A DNA stretch of 64,000 nt, from contig WNKI01000002.1 of the NCBI GenBank assembly GCA_015350385.1, positions 3,376,721 through 3,440,720 on the forward strand, written 5' to 3'. The number at the start of each line of letters is the position of its first letter. Position 1 is the first letter of the stretch. Below, piece after piece: positions 1-13,400 of the stretch. The position numbers and the translations under genes are program-made. This DNA comes from Aculops lycopersici. Its lineage: Eukaryota; Arthropoda; Arachnida; Trombidiformes; Eriophyidae. The notes under the pieces are model-generated. The model searched no databases. It saw nothing but the letters and a program-made list of their open reading frames with translations, and was not told the origin of the DNA.

Positions 1-17
1 GTCAAATGTTTACTTAC

Positions 18-104
18 AGTCTTGCATGTGCTGAACTCGTAGGCGTTCAGCTTCCTCAACGAATGGTCTTCTTTCCTGGAGTGTTAGGCCTCGCCATCTT
101 TTAC
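18..104 (-). CDS. SoxF: SoxF exon 2 (second half of HMG box)
   Basis: An 87-bp exon encoding GKRWRGLTLQERRPFVEEAE followed by RLRVQHMQD, that is, helix 3 and the end of the HMG domain. The acceptor AATAG and the donor T|GTAAGTAAAC on the minus strand are both canonical, and the phase matches exon 1, 21.75 kb upstream. Without exon 1 this piece would look like an orphan fragment at the window edge. Confidence 0.9.
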
Positions 105-3100
105 CTATTGGTTTTTTTAACAGGGTAAGAGTTTGTTGTTTGGTGTGGACGGCGATAATGATTACCGCGGCAACGGTGGCGATGGTTGTTTTTGGGCATG
201 AGCGATAAAACAACGACGATGGGCATAAGTTTGACGACGTTGAGGTGGGCAAATTTTTTGCGAGCCAAGTTTTTTGCAGCACAATTTTTGCATTTCGTCC
301 AGGTAGACGACGTAGATGTTTGCCGTTCGAGTTTCAGATTTTTCATAGACCATGTTTTTGAGTCGGTTTTACATAATCAATAACAAAGGTTTGTTTGTTC
401 GGTAGGGAGAGAGTGGGAGATACGAGTGTTGGGATGAAGATGAGTTGCATGTCGGCGGCGTCGGTTGTTGCAATTTTCGGGGATGACAATTAATCAACGG
501 AGAGTCGGATGGCAGTTCAGGAAGAGGGCCAAAGGAAAAGTTGGAGAGGTTTTTTGCGTTTCATTAGGCCAGGCAAGTTGATTTGTTAAGCGATACGAGC
601 CCATCCAGTGGTTGTGGCGTCGTAGTTTGAGAGGATACGGCAAGCGGGCAGAATTTAGACGTGTATTTCGATGGTTAAGTGAGGAGGTTTTTGCTCGCCC
701 AAAAGTTGAATGTTTTTTGTCGGTCCAAGATGGTTTAGCATGAAGTTTAAATGAATTTTCCCAAATTTAGTTGCCGAGCGCAGGTGCAGGTGGACGGATG
801 TGATGTGGTGAGTAGTATTTATGATGTAAATAATTTTTCCAGAAGTAGTGATATCGCGTTGTTCATTTGCATATTGGGGATTGTTGCGTATTCGTTGTAA
901 CAGGTGCAGAGGTGAGAGTTAATGTTATGGTGGTTGATATTGCATAAATTTTTTATCGATGACATGTAACCCGTTATGTCCGAGTTGGTTGAGATCCAGT
1001 AGAGGTATATTTCGATTGATAGGATGGAAATAGATGGCAATGATTAGTTATATTGATAGGGTTAATGGGTAGATAACACGAGGGGTAAAAATCAAGTCTT
1101 TTGTAGGAGCAAAGTTCGCTAGCGAATTTGGCAACAAATCATACAAAATCGTGCAGCACGAATTCTGTGCGATCTTGCATAAAACTGGTCAAACGAGTTG
1201 ATCGCAATACGAGCTCTAGTTAAAATCATCCTGTATTTCTGTCTATACTTCGGCAATCTCTTTCAATTTATTGGTAAGGCAAGATTATTATCGGCTACAA
1301 ATTATTTCTTGTTACCCTTCGACTCTATATTGAATATGTCTCATTCTGCTCTATCGAGTGTTCAAAGGTTTCTGCGACTGTTTTTTATACAGTCGCATGG
1401 AGCTCAAGGTTGCAGAGATTCAGATCATGTTGAGGTTACAGGCAGGAGGACCAACAACAAATATATCTGCATCATTTCACAGTCAGGATCCCAAGTCTAG
1501 ATCCAATAGTAGTCGGATGATCGAGCGGATTTCACCAGTTGCTAAACTACTGTCGCCGTCTAGACGACTCTCAGCCTACCAGGTTCGCCACATCCAGTCA
1601 CTGGAGACCAGTTATCTCTAAGGAATTGTAGAGTATTCGGAACAATGTTCTTCATAGTAATCATGATCTTGCGCACTCACTGGAGCAGAGACTCATGGCC
1701 AACGGAGAGTTTGCCCTTTGTTTTAGCGGAATCTTGAAGCAACCTAAGATGGCCAAGTATATGGTCAACAGTGGCGGCAATGACTAGAGCCAATAGAAAA
1801 AGATCAAGCATTAGCGAAGAATCCGGGTAGACTCGCAAAAGAAACTACTAGCTGCTTGGCTGGTTGCTGCTGAAATTATTTCACCATCAAACGTCAGCAA
1901 ATCCTCAACGCGATGCACCAGTTGTTTCCTCACGTGATAGCTGTCTCATCGTTGTTTTCCTTCCCTTCGTCATCGTCGCCACCGTCGCCGCCGCCACTGC
2001 CACTGCCACTGCCATCCACAAACACAACACTCTATGCTTACCAACTCTTAGGAACTCACGACGAGGCAGAAGAAGAAGCTGATTGGAGGCTTGAACTTGA
2101 ATCCTTGAGCTAAAGCTACTTGGCCACTAAAGCATTCGCCTACCAGAAGCTTGGCGACAGACGCCAGCCAGGGTAACAACAGACTGATGCGGCCGCCGCT
2201 GTCTACAGTCTCGGCTGCCATCGTCGGCCAATCAAATGAGTTTGCAGAAGTTGTATTGAGATCCCAGCTCTACGGAGAGAAGCGAAGACTCTCGCTGGAG
2301 AAGAGATTTAAGCCATTTCATGAGATAAGGCCAGACTAGCTCTAAAAAAGAAGACGGCTGCTAATCTCTTGCAACTAAGACTAGCGACCGGACTAACCAT
2401 GGAAGGTGGTAACAACAACAGCAAAAATATCCAAGGTTTCCACGGTAGCTGCGAAGCAAAATCTTATTTGCTAGCTCGAACATTTTGCAGGCATATGTCG
2501 AGTAGGTTTTGATTCGAAATCTTGGGCTACTTATTATCATTATTCTAAATAATTTTGGAATAGCCGGCGCTGAAAATGGTTGATGACTCGCATTACCAGA
2601 TAGAGAGAGACCTGCAACCCGCAACAGGCGTCAAAGGCGAACAAAATTTCCATATCTAGATGAATACACTGACTCATGATTATGATTATCATCATTATTA
2701 TTGCCGTTGCATAAGACCGTCACCATCGTCGTCGTCGTCGTCGTCGTAGCAGCAGCAGCAGCAGCAGCAGCGGCAAGAGCAAGAAATTTAATGGCACACA
2801 TAGACTATTTTAGGATTTCTACAATGAAATTTGAAGATGATAATGATTTCCCGTGCCACAAGCAACATAAACCCAACAGGTGACATAGACAATGACGACC
2901 ACGACGACGTCGACCTTAGACCGAGCTCTGTTCAACTGATCGTCTTTATTCAACCACTACAACGAAAACTCGAAACGATAGATGTTGGCGGCCAGTTGTC
3001 GTAGTTTGGACCTTTACTGCCCGCTGGTCAGCTTGTCGTGGAACTACGAATTAGTGGAGTGCATCAACATCGATCATCCGAGTCAAGTGGCAAAATTTCC

Positions 3101-4414
3101 CTTTCGTTGGCTTGTGCCTGGCACACGACCGCCATGCTACCAGCGCCAGGTAAACATCCGGCGATGGCCAGTATAAAGCTGGCCAAACTGGAGTTTTTCC
3201 TCTCTCGGTTGTGAATGGAAGAAGAGGTTCCAGTGTGGAAGCAGTCATTATTTTTATCTCTCGTGTCGCTTGGTAGTTGGCGACAAAGACGAGCAAAAAT
3301 ACACATCAGGGAGACGCCGCCACTGCTCACATCAGCCGTGGGGACTCCATCGAGGTTGCGTAAGTCTGGAAGGTTTAATCTAGGAGTAGCGAAGTTAGTG
3401 AGCAAAGCTAACAACGAGAAGAGGGACGAAATTTTCGGCGCCATGAGCTTCGGGATCAGAGAAGGAGAAAGAGGAGAAGGCAGCAAAGTTGGATGGTTAA
3501 AGTTGTCGCCGCGGTTGCGATCTCAGTGCTTCGGTTGCCATTTCCTCTATGCGCGCAATCCCTAATTTCATCTAGGCTAGGATTTTGAACTAACCGACCG
3601 ACAGTCGGGCGGACGACAAAAAGTGCAGGAGGGCAAGTAGGAGGCTGGTAAAAGACTGCAGTGGTGTTAGCGGCGATGGCAGCGGCAGTAGTAGTAGCAG
3701 CAGCAGTAGTAGCACAGGTGACGAGCAAGCCAACAATTTCCTAACTAGCCACTTGATGGTGAGACGACTTTGATTTAGTTTAGCGCCTACTATTAGCGGC
3801 CACTAGCGCCAGCCATTCAACTCAACGAGTAGTAGCCGGCTAGCCAATCTGCGCTAATGGTTATCCGGATTGGCCACCTTAAATACTCTCCTCGACTTCA
3901 TGATGGCCGGAGTGGCGGCGGTGGTAGTGGAAAGATGCTAAAGTGCAAAGAGTAGAAATGGCGCTGACCACTGCCACTCACAAGTAGACGATGGCTGAAA
4001 TTTTTCTCGGCAGCCACGGATGGAGCTGAGTAGTGCTCATATTAGCACACTTGTTGGATCTATCGAAGCGGCCACAGCCGAGCAAAGGGAGAAAATGGCA
4101 ACGATAAAGTCAAGTAGAAGCCCTTGTTGTTAGGAGGCAAACTCCCTGGTCGGAAGTGAACGCCAACCAAATGGAGGAAAGGAAATGCAGAGTGAAAGAG
4201 ACCGAGAGGGAGACAGAGAGGGAGCGGGAGAGAGAAAGAGCCGAGGATGTAAGACATAATTGATGGTGGCAAAATCATTATTATAACGTTCGCTCGTCTG
4301 CATTTGTGTCTTGCGTTGCGCAATAATCGACTTGATATCCTAAAACTTCTTTGACGTAGTGGTCGTATAACGACAACAACTGCAACAACAACGCTGACTG
4401 AAACACCAGAGTAC

Positions 4415-4452
<38 letters not shown>

Positions 4453-7400
4453 ATGAGGGCAACGAAGAATAGGAGGCTAGAGCATCACTCAATAGAGTTT
4501 TCGCCAAGCGACCTCGTCCACCTGCTTAGTTTTTCCTTTTTGAAATATTTCGATGGAAAGACTTTTCGCGCCATCTTAGTTGACATTGAAATCTAGCATC
4601 ATGAAATATATTGAGTCACTCACGACGAGCACCACCCAACTGGATGATCCTAAAATGGACGAGAGTTTGCGTACAAACCGCAATCGAAGTGGGCGAGTTT
4701 AGGAGAATCTGCAGCAGCAGCTACAGGTGGACGTCGCAGGATCCTGTGGCCAGGGAGTGCAAGTTTGAACTTGAATTCAATGTTGGAATTTGTTTGCAAG
4801 CGTGCGTGTGCTCTGCATTTCGTCCACCAATCAGACGACTATTCTGCAATTACGCAACAAAACTCAGCCAGTAGCTGTCTTTCAGACGACGACGACGACG
4901 ACGACGGCCACCATGAGGACGGTGAGGGCCACCACCACTACCACGATTGGCTGGCGCCAACAATCTACCTCAGCAACCAATTGGACCCAAAATTGGATCA
5001 GCGGCAATCGGCAGTCCGGACAATTGATTTGAGCTAGAGTCTTCTTGTGTGTCTCTGCAAGCAAAACTCGACAACAACCACGACAACCACGACGTCGACC
5101 AGACACCAAGTCCACCTGTCCACACAAACGCATGGAGAAATCGAAGACTGGTTCAACCAATCGAACAACTAGTCGTTTGAGGGGGACACACACATCGCAT
5201 CGGAGCATGTAAGCGCGCCGGTGTAGAGTTGCCGTGACAGCCCGAGCCAACGCCAACGGCATAGCTCTGGACCAACGAAGTGTTTCGATGCCATTGAAAC
5301 GATGCTGTTGCCGTGTTATTATATAAATGCTCACTGACTGGCCGGTGAGTGATGCAAGTCGTCGTCTTGATTGCCGGCATGTTGATGCTGTCGCCGGCTA
5401 AGGTGGCCAAAGAGGAGGAGGAGAAGCCAAGAATCTTGCCACTTTTATCCACTGGCATTCGATGACTTGAAAGAGATTGTTGGTGCCACTTCGACTTCGC
5501 TATCTTCCAGCAACTCAACTCGGAAAACAACAGGCAGACTCTCCGGCGGACGCCCGACGCTCCCCCGCCTCTTGGCATTGGACTTGCGCGCATTCAACTA
5601 GCGAGGGGTAAATATTTGCATGGATTCGGTAGTTGGAATGGTTACAAATGTAGACCAAGCTGCGGAGTCCACCATTGCTACTAATACCATAGCAATTTGA
5701 TTTCGCCTTCCTCCCCATCGTCGTCGTCGTCGTCGTCGTCGACTAGAACTACCTTGAATCAGAAGGTAAACTCAAGCGGCACTTCCATTCTCGGTATTAG
5801 TGAAAATCCCCCCGAGACCAACCGGCCGAGTTCTTTATGGAACAACCGCATCCAAGGTGGCCGCTGAGTTGCAAGTTGCAAGGCTCACACACTTACATAA
5901 GCAGGAAGGGAGCCAAGTTCTAGTGGTACAGTAATCTTCAATGTTGTTATGGCTCTTGCTACCTGTCCAACTTCTCCAGGAGCTCGCCTGCAAACAACTC
6001 GAAGTTGAAAATATGCACGTAAGAGTATCAAGGAGGCGGAAAATTGTTTTATCCACCGGCAACATCCACCAAGTGGAAGCTGCCTTCAAAAGCTGCTATT
6101 GCTATCACTGTTACCGTAGCTGCCACTCTGGCTCTCTCGATCTCTCCCTAAATCAAAGCAACAGGTGAACTATTGTTGCGCACTACGCCACGCTATGTTA
6201 TCAAGCGCCCGGAACGAAGCGTAAAGACCGAAACTCCAATCCACTCAAGCAACCGGACGCAACTGAGGACTCGACCACTCACATCTTCGGATAGTTTCGT
6301 AGTCGGCGACTGCGGCACTGCATGCCCTTACACACAGGTGAAGTGGAAGAATTTCGCCTCAATCTTCTGGGCACTCTAGTGCCCAGTTGTTACGCTGCCA
6401 CTCAGCCCCACGATGAGTGGATTCTACAACCAGTGGTCACTTGCGCCGCGTATATTCGTGGCCGCCACTTGTTTCAAAGTTGGCTGCACAGAAGTAACAG
6501 TTGGCCACTTGTTGAGCACGACTGAACGTTTTGCAAAAATTCTCCGCCAAAAACTCCTCTCCGGCTAGCTCCCGAAGAACACCTCTCGTTGCGCAACACA
6601 CAGACACACACACACACTTACATCCACTCGTCTACTCAACTCTGCTGCTCCATGTGAGTTCCTCGAACTTATCCTCGGCTTTGAACTTCACTACTCTCAG
6701 ATGGATTGCGTGTTGTGTCATTTCGACGGCGGCAGCGTGCGGCGCACCTGTCATATCCAGTGAGTGGGTAACTTATCTAGCTGGATTGCAAGTATGTTAG
6801 AGCAAGACCATCTCTGCCACTAACCGCAGTCTTTCCCACACGGAAACAGCGCAAAAACAGGGGCGCGAAGTGAATGACGACGTTGCCGCCGCTGTTTGAT
6901 ATTAATTAATTCATTGCCCAGCGCTAGTTGCTAGTGATGCTGCCCACTAATTGGTGGTAGCCAAAAAGATGAAAATTTACAAGTGAAGTCATCATCATCA
7001 TCTTATCTCAATGGCAAAGATTACTCAACTCTAAGGTGGCGAGAGTCAGAGTTGGACCAAGCGACACAGTCAACTTGCAACACGACACCTGACAAGTCTT
7101 GGCCTCTGTGTGAATCTAATCACCTTACCGTCTAGCGCAAACCACATGACACAACTGAGTCTCTCGTGTCCCAATTGAACAAACTACCAATAGTTGCTGT
7201 TGCTGCCGACAGCAAGCAAGAGAGTTAGTCAGCAGTCAAGCGAGACAAACTGACGCCATACTGGCCATGGCGACCGGTAGTAATTAGTGGCTACTACTTT
7301 CGACGGAAAACTAATGAGAAAAGTCGCACACATTTGAGCTAGAGAGTGTAAAACTTTGACGGTGGTCGCGAGTGGACAGCGGCGGCGACGGCGGCGGCAG

Positions 7401-10400
7401 CAAAAACGAATGGGCTCTTCCACTTCGGCTCACTGACCGCCAGAGTGACTTACGCAATCAGCGTTGATCACAATCAATTTGTCATAGGCCAGCTTGCTGC
7501 TGGCCAGAGATTTGAGGTGAGACAAGACTAGCTAGAAAAACTCACAGCTGCGAGAGACAATCACGTGAGAATCGTGAAGGGAGAAGACAAAGCATTCGAG
7601 CGACTCGATGCTCCGACTCGAGGTGTGAGAGAGGGAGAGACTTTTCTTCTCCTCGCCTCTTGTAAGCCTGACCACAATTACAACAAACCAACTCGACTAG
7701 TCCTTGTCGTCGTCTGCTTTTTGTGGTTGATGACGCAACAAATTGGTGGCGGAAGCGCCGAAACTCCACACAAACGAATCGAGCACTGGACGCTAGCGGA
7801 GAAAGAGGCAACAAGTTAATTATTATATCGCTGCACTTGCCTCCAAGTTATGACTTTCCAGTGGCCAGGTTAGTGGAAAGTTAATCGAGCATGCGGCTAA
7901 ATGCTAGCCATTAGCTGCTCGTTACTGGCACTCGCTTGAATCTAAAGAGCAGGAGAGGAGTCGAGACTCAAATGGCACGATAAACCAATCAGCGCTTTTG
8001 TTGGTCGGAAAACTTTTGTTGCAATAGCGCAACAAGTGTTTGCGCAACACTGGAGCCTTGGCTAGGTTTTAGCAGGTAGAAAGAATGGCAAATTGATTTG
8101 TGTTCAGCTAACAAGCGCCCTGTTTTAAGATTCGCAGCTTCCGCTTCCCGAGGGAACAGTTCATACAGAAGTCAGCGACACCCAAGCTAGAGTCATGTTA
8201 ATTGAATTTTTGCCAACTTAATTATTGTTTCACGTTGTTCAACTGAACTAATCGTGGCGATATATATTTATATGTATGTTTGTCCAAAGCTTTGCAAAGG
8301 ACGAAGATTCTCATTGACTAAATCTTGGTTAGTTTACCGGCCAACTAAACCACAGCCGGCCGGCAAGCCAATAGGAGGGCTCTGCAAGCGACTCCTCTGC
8401 TCAACTGGCTTGTTTTTTATTGCCCCTCGCCGCCCACTACTCGTGTCAGTCGAGATGGTGGATGTGTTGGTGGTGTTGCAAAAAAGTTAGTTAAAACAAC
8501 TAAACGGCCGGGCAAATTCCAATGTCAGGCGAATGAAACTTTTCGCACCTGGTGCTCGAGGTGGTTGTTGAGATTGTGGTTGTGGTTGTGGTCGAGGCAG
8601 AGATAGCAAATCTCTCGTTTTTCAATAAACTTTCTCTCCAGACCAAGGAGCCACCATAAAAACCAGACGCTCTTTTGCGCTCAGCTTGCCGCCACGACAA
8701 AACGGGCTCTGTTCATTCCAATTCAACAGCTGAACTCCACTGACCGACTAGCCGGAAGTGTGCAATTATTCTCGCTAGCTTGCTGGCCAACCAGCAAGCC
8801 AGCTACTCGACTGGCGGTCGACCGCAAGTGGGCTAGTGCGCGCCCACACGTCACGCGCCTGCTCTTCAAAGAAAGAGAAAACAGTCAGACGAATTGCAGG
8901 CCAACTTGTTACTTGACGAGCTGAGTTGCGTCACTCAAGCTTTCAGGTTAGCGAGGCTCAACTTTTGAGATGGAGATACTGAGAGCAAGCCAATTGCACT
9001 TTATTGCCGCCATCGTTGCGATGAAGTGAGTGTGTCGGTTTTATGCGAAACCGGCAGTCATCACGACGAAAAACTTCACCTGCAAATGAGCGGATCCGAG
9101 TCTGTGTTTGTGTTGCTGGCTCGCTCGCTTGCTCTTTTGCGTTTGGTGGTTTGTAGAAATGGTAGTGGGAGTGCCAGAGGTGCGAGAATTTGCACTTAAT
9201 CAAATCGAAGTCGCGTTCGCGAGGAAAGCACGTGAATGAATTGAGTTGGTGGATCAGAAAGGCCAACAGCAAACCTATCGCCGCCGCACCGACGACCTCT
9301 GCTACCATTAGAACTCGAACCTATCCACTCGTAAGGCGGATCTGAGTGACAGTCAAGCGCAACTTGATTGGCTTCTTCTTCAGACTTGAAGTGGACTGTT
9401 AAGCTAGAAACTGCATCTATATGAGCGAACGAGAAAAGAAATGGAGAAAAAGAGGCAACTAGGATTAGCATAATTCAATCGTTTGACTCGCGCGTTGCGC
9501 AATCGGAGCGGTTTGCTCCACTTGCAAGTATCATTGTCTCTCCCACTGGTCATCTAACTTCCAATGTCGCACGAGAGACTGCTCTAGAGAAAAGAAAGCG
9601 GCGGGTAAAAGTGTGGGCGCCCAATAGTTTTTTTCTCCATTTGTTGGCCACTTGGAGTCTCGGTCGCCAACTGAGCAACCGTTCGATTGAACTCAGCTAG
9701 CGACACCAGCTGACCAACGATCGATTCGATGGTCATATGGTTAAATGGTTGCGACCGCTGGTCAAACTGCGAGCGAGACACTCGATCCGAGCCGCGCGCA
9801 CAGGAGGTGGCAATCGAGAGGTTAGATCGCGAGCGCGAGTTTGTGTTGTGTTCAGTCGTCTGATTGTCGTGTATGCTACTGATTGTTGCGCAACGACCAT
9901 TTGGCAGCCGCATCTGCGGCGACGGGGACTTGAGAGAAAAGACACTAGTCGCCGTCGTGATTGCGAGCCACTTAATGTATTCAGTCTATTCCCTCGCTCA
10001 GGTGGACTGAGACTGATGGTTAAACTTGAGGCGGCAAAATGATGTCGATGATGATCCACTGGTAGTCGTCCAGTCGACCTGACCAGCTACTGGCGACTAC
10101 CTTGCGCCCGGCTGTCGTGCTGAGTTGCGGCATTAGTGTTGCCATCTTCCTCTCCGTTGGCTTGTGGTCGCAGGTGAGGCGCTTGTGAGATTTGCGACCA
10201 AGTTTTCTGCGAGAAAAAGTGTCCATCTATCTCTGCCTCTTGGAAGGCAGAGGAGGAGGAGTCATTTTTCTTCTTCACTTTGCTCGAATATTTCCGACAG
10301 AAATCTCGCCAAAACAAAACAGAGACAAACACAACTTCTTGGTCTTCTGCTGCGATGAATCTGACTGAGATGAAAATAAAAACCAAATGACCGACGAGTG

Positions 10401-13400
10401 GCTATCGTGCAACCACTTGGGCGGTGGTTTTGTATGTGCGTTGCGGTTGCGTCACACAAAGTCTCGCACTCAATCGATGCGCGCTGATTGATTTTCCATC
10501 CAGCTTGGCTCGCCTCCTGGTTGCGTGCAGAGAGGCGCTCCGCTTTTCACGGTCGAGCTAAGTGAGTGGAGGAGCATCGCAACGAGCGCAAAAGGGATCC
10601 AGTTTCTAGTCTAATTACTCGCGCTATTAGTTGCGTGAATCTTCGTCCCTCTATTCAGTTGTTGATGCGCTCCACTCGCTACCAAAACATATGCCCGTTT
10701 CACGCTTAATTAAATTATAACATTAACTAGGCAGAGCCTAGATTTGCGCTCTAGACCTGAACTCGCGTGCAGCGGTAGCATCAGCGACGCTTGCGTCTCG
10801 CTCGACGACTAGAAACCAGAGAGTCAAGAGAGATTAGAGCAGGAGAAAAACATGACGTTCGTCATTCGATTCCTCGTTTGGACTCTCTATCTTAGCAGAG
10901 ATTCTCCACTTTAACTTGTTACTTCTCTCTCTCTCTCTCTCTCTTTCTTTCTTTCCCTCCCCACGACTAAACACTCGATAGTCTCCTCGGTATTAATTCA
11001 TTGGCCAACTCCTATTCTCTCTCTCTTGCTTAACATGCAAAGCAACCAAATGAATTGTGTGACATTCTGGCTTGTGAGCTGCAAGTTAGCGACTAACAAG
11101 GACAAAATACTAGGAGGCAAGAGAGTGGCAAGTGCACTTGTCGTGGGTAGCGGCGGCGGTGGCAACGGCGCTTATTCTAACACAACTAGTGACACCAACT
11201 AAAGGTGGTAGTCGTTTAAGGAGCGGCGCGAGAGTTTCAGCGGGCTGCTGTGTTTCTTTTGGGGCCGGCGAGTCAACGAGCAGGAGCCAAATAGAATGCA
11301 AATTATACACTCGCTTACGCATTTGTGCCGTTTAGTTGCTCGTTCTCTTCCGATTGCCATATCGCACTTGGCTCTCGGCGGCGCCTGAGGCTACAATCGT
11401 CACAAGGCTCTCAGTTAGAGTAGAGAATTAACTTGTTTGTTGCCTCTCTAACTTTCTCTCTCGCTCGCACTTCTTTTCTGTTGTTGTCCTTGTTGTTTGC
11501 CTAAAAACTTGAGTCCACGACAACGACACAAAAAACAACCAAAGTAGCAACAACAACAACTGCAACTACAATCGAAAACGCAAAATTTTCATTCACCATC
11601 CCAACTCACCAACACTAGCAGCAGTTTCCTTGCCAACCTCCAGCGCCAACTAAACGGTCGGCCCATGAGGCCGCCCAACTTCTCCAGCCTCTGACTGCTG
11701 GTTACTCGGCGCTGACGACGAGAGCCAAACTGGAAGCTATTTGCAATCGTATTTGTTGCTGGCCCAAGGAGAGCGAGAAAAGACGAGCGTAGTCATATTT
11801 ATATTTATACTTATACTTATATATTCATTAACAACAATGATTCCAGCGGCTCCCTCGCTTAAGTGGCTATGACAAGATTTTGATTTGGCGCGACCCATAG
11901 AGCTTCTCCTGCTTTACTGTCGGCGGTCTCCCTCTCAGGTTGGCAACCGCATCCACTCACGGAGCCTCGCCACCACAACTACTGCTCGTCGTAGTTTTCG
12001 TGCATTTGGCTGTCTCTCGCTCTTTCTTAATTTTGAATGACTGGCTAGCTACAAGTCGACAACTAACATCAGCCGCCGACTCTATAGACTCAGCGAAACT
12101 TGGGGCGCCGCCACTAACTAGCATTTAGGAGGTTGGACAGTTGGAGTGGATGAGCAACTAGCTTGCTAGTGAGCTCATCGGCAAGAAACAAGCGGACGAG
12201 CGAGAGAGGGAGAGACAATTGAGCTGTGAGATTTTGTCAACTAAGAGGCGCAAGTGACTTTTTGACCGACCAACAGCCGACTGACTGTCAGTAGGCAGTG
12301 CAACCAATCAAATTGACTGCCGACTTGTCACTCACTCGAAGACAACCACAACCACGACGACGGGCTAATCTGGCTGACTTTGCTCGCTGATCTCAAGCAT
12401 CCGGCGTGCGAGAGTTCCCATTGGAACAAGTGGATGGCAATAGAAGACTGGCGCCGACTCCTCGTGTGAACTATTCTCGCTTGATTGAGAGATCATCTCA
12501 AAGATTCGAGCGCAAGAGGGAGAGGAAGAAGCAAATGGCGGCGCTGGTAGCATTGACACACTCGTCGCATCACAGGAGTTGAACTGATGATCCTCTCGAT
12601 TCGATTTCGGTTTCGGAAAAGTTTTGTCGCCGATTTACTCGGCTGACTTGCGGTTGCAACCAGACAAAGTCAGCTTCGGCAGCAACGGCAGCAGCAGCGG
12701 CGGTGGCGGCGGCCAGTCAAGGGATGAATTCGAGCGAAAAATCGTGAACTTATCATAAATTCTACCTGACTGCCTCCACTCTAAGTTGCCTCCAGTGACG
12801 CAACTTCGAGGCTCTCGCTCTCTCACCGACAACTACACATCTAAGCAGAAGATTCACTTGACTGGCTATGGGTAGTCACTGCTACTTTCAGGTGAGTTAA
12901 AACTTATGAGTTGGCCGCGAAGAAGAAAATGGGATGATGATGAGCAGGAGAGGGAAGACAGAGGGAAGATTCACACCTGAGCCTTTTAGTTGGCAAGCAA
13001 GCAATCGATCGGTTGCTCCTTTCATGCGAGCCACTCAGTCACACAAGCTGACTTTTTCTCTCTATCTCTATCTCTTTCTTGAATTGATAAACAGATAACC
13101 GTGCCAATTGGATTAGTTGGCGGCGCCACGGATACTGCGGCCACCGCCACCAGAACTTGTTGCTTCTGCTTTATTGCATAGCCGCTCTGGCAGTCGCGTA
13201 ACCAAAACCAAAGCGAGCGACTCAATGAGCGAGGGAAGCGCCAAGAGGTCGCACCTGTCCAGCGAGAGAAGGCGCTCGCCCGGTTGGTGTCGCTGTAGTT
13301 CGTTGCGGAGGGAAGCAAAATAGAAAAAACCTCCAGAGGAAATCGCGGTGACTGATACTGTTGATGTCTTCGCCGCGCAACTCGCTCGGCAACTCGACCC

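Noticed and set aside
4882..5593. Two ~150-codon minus-strand frames
   Set aside because: Built on GAC/CGT repeats (poly-Val runs) and within chance length; no family features.
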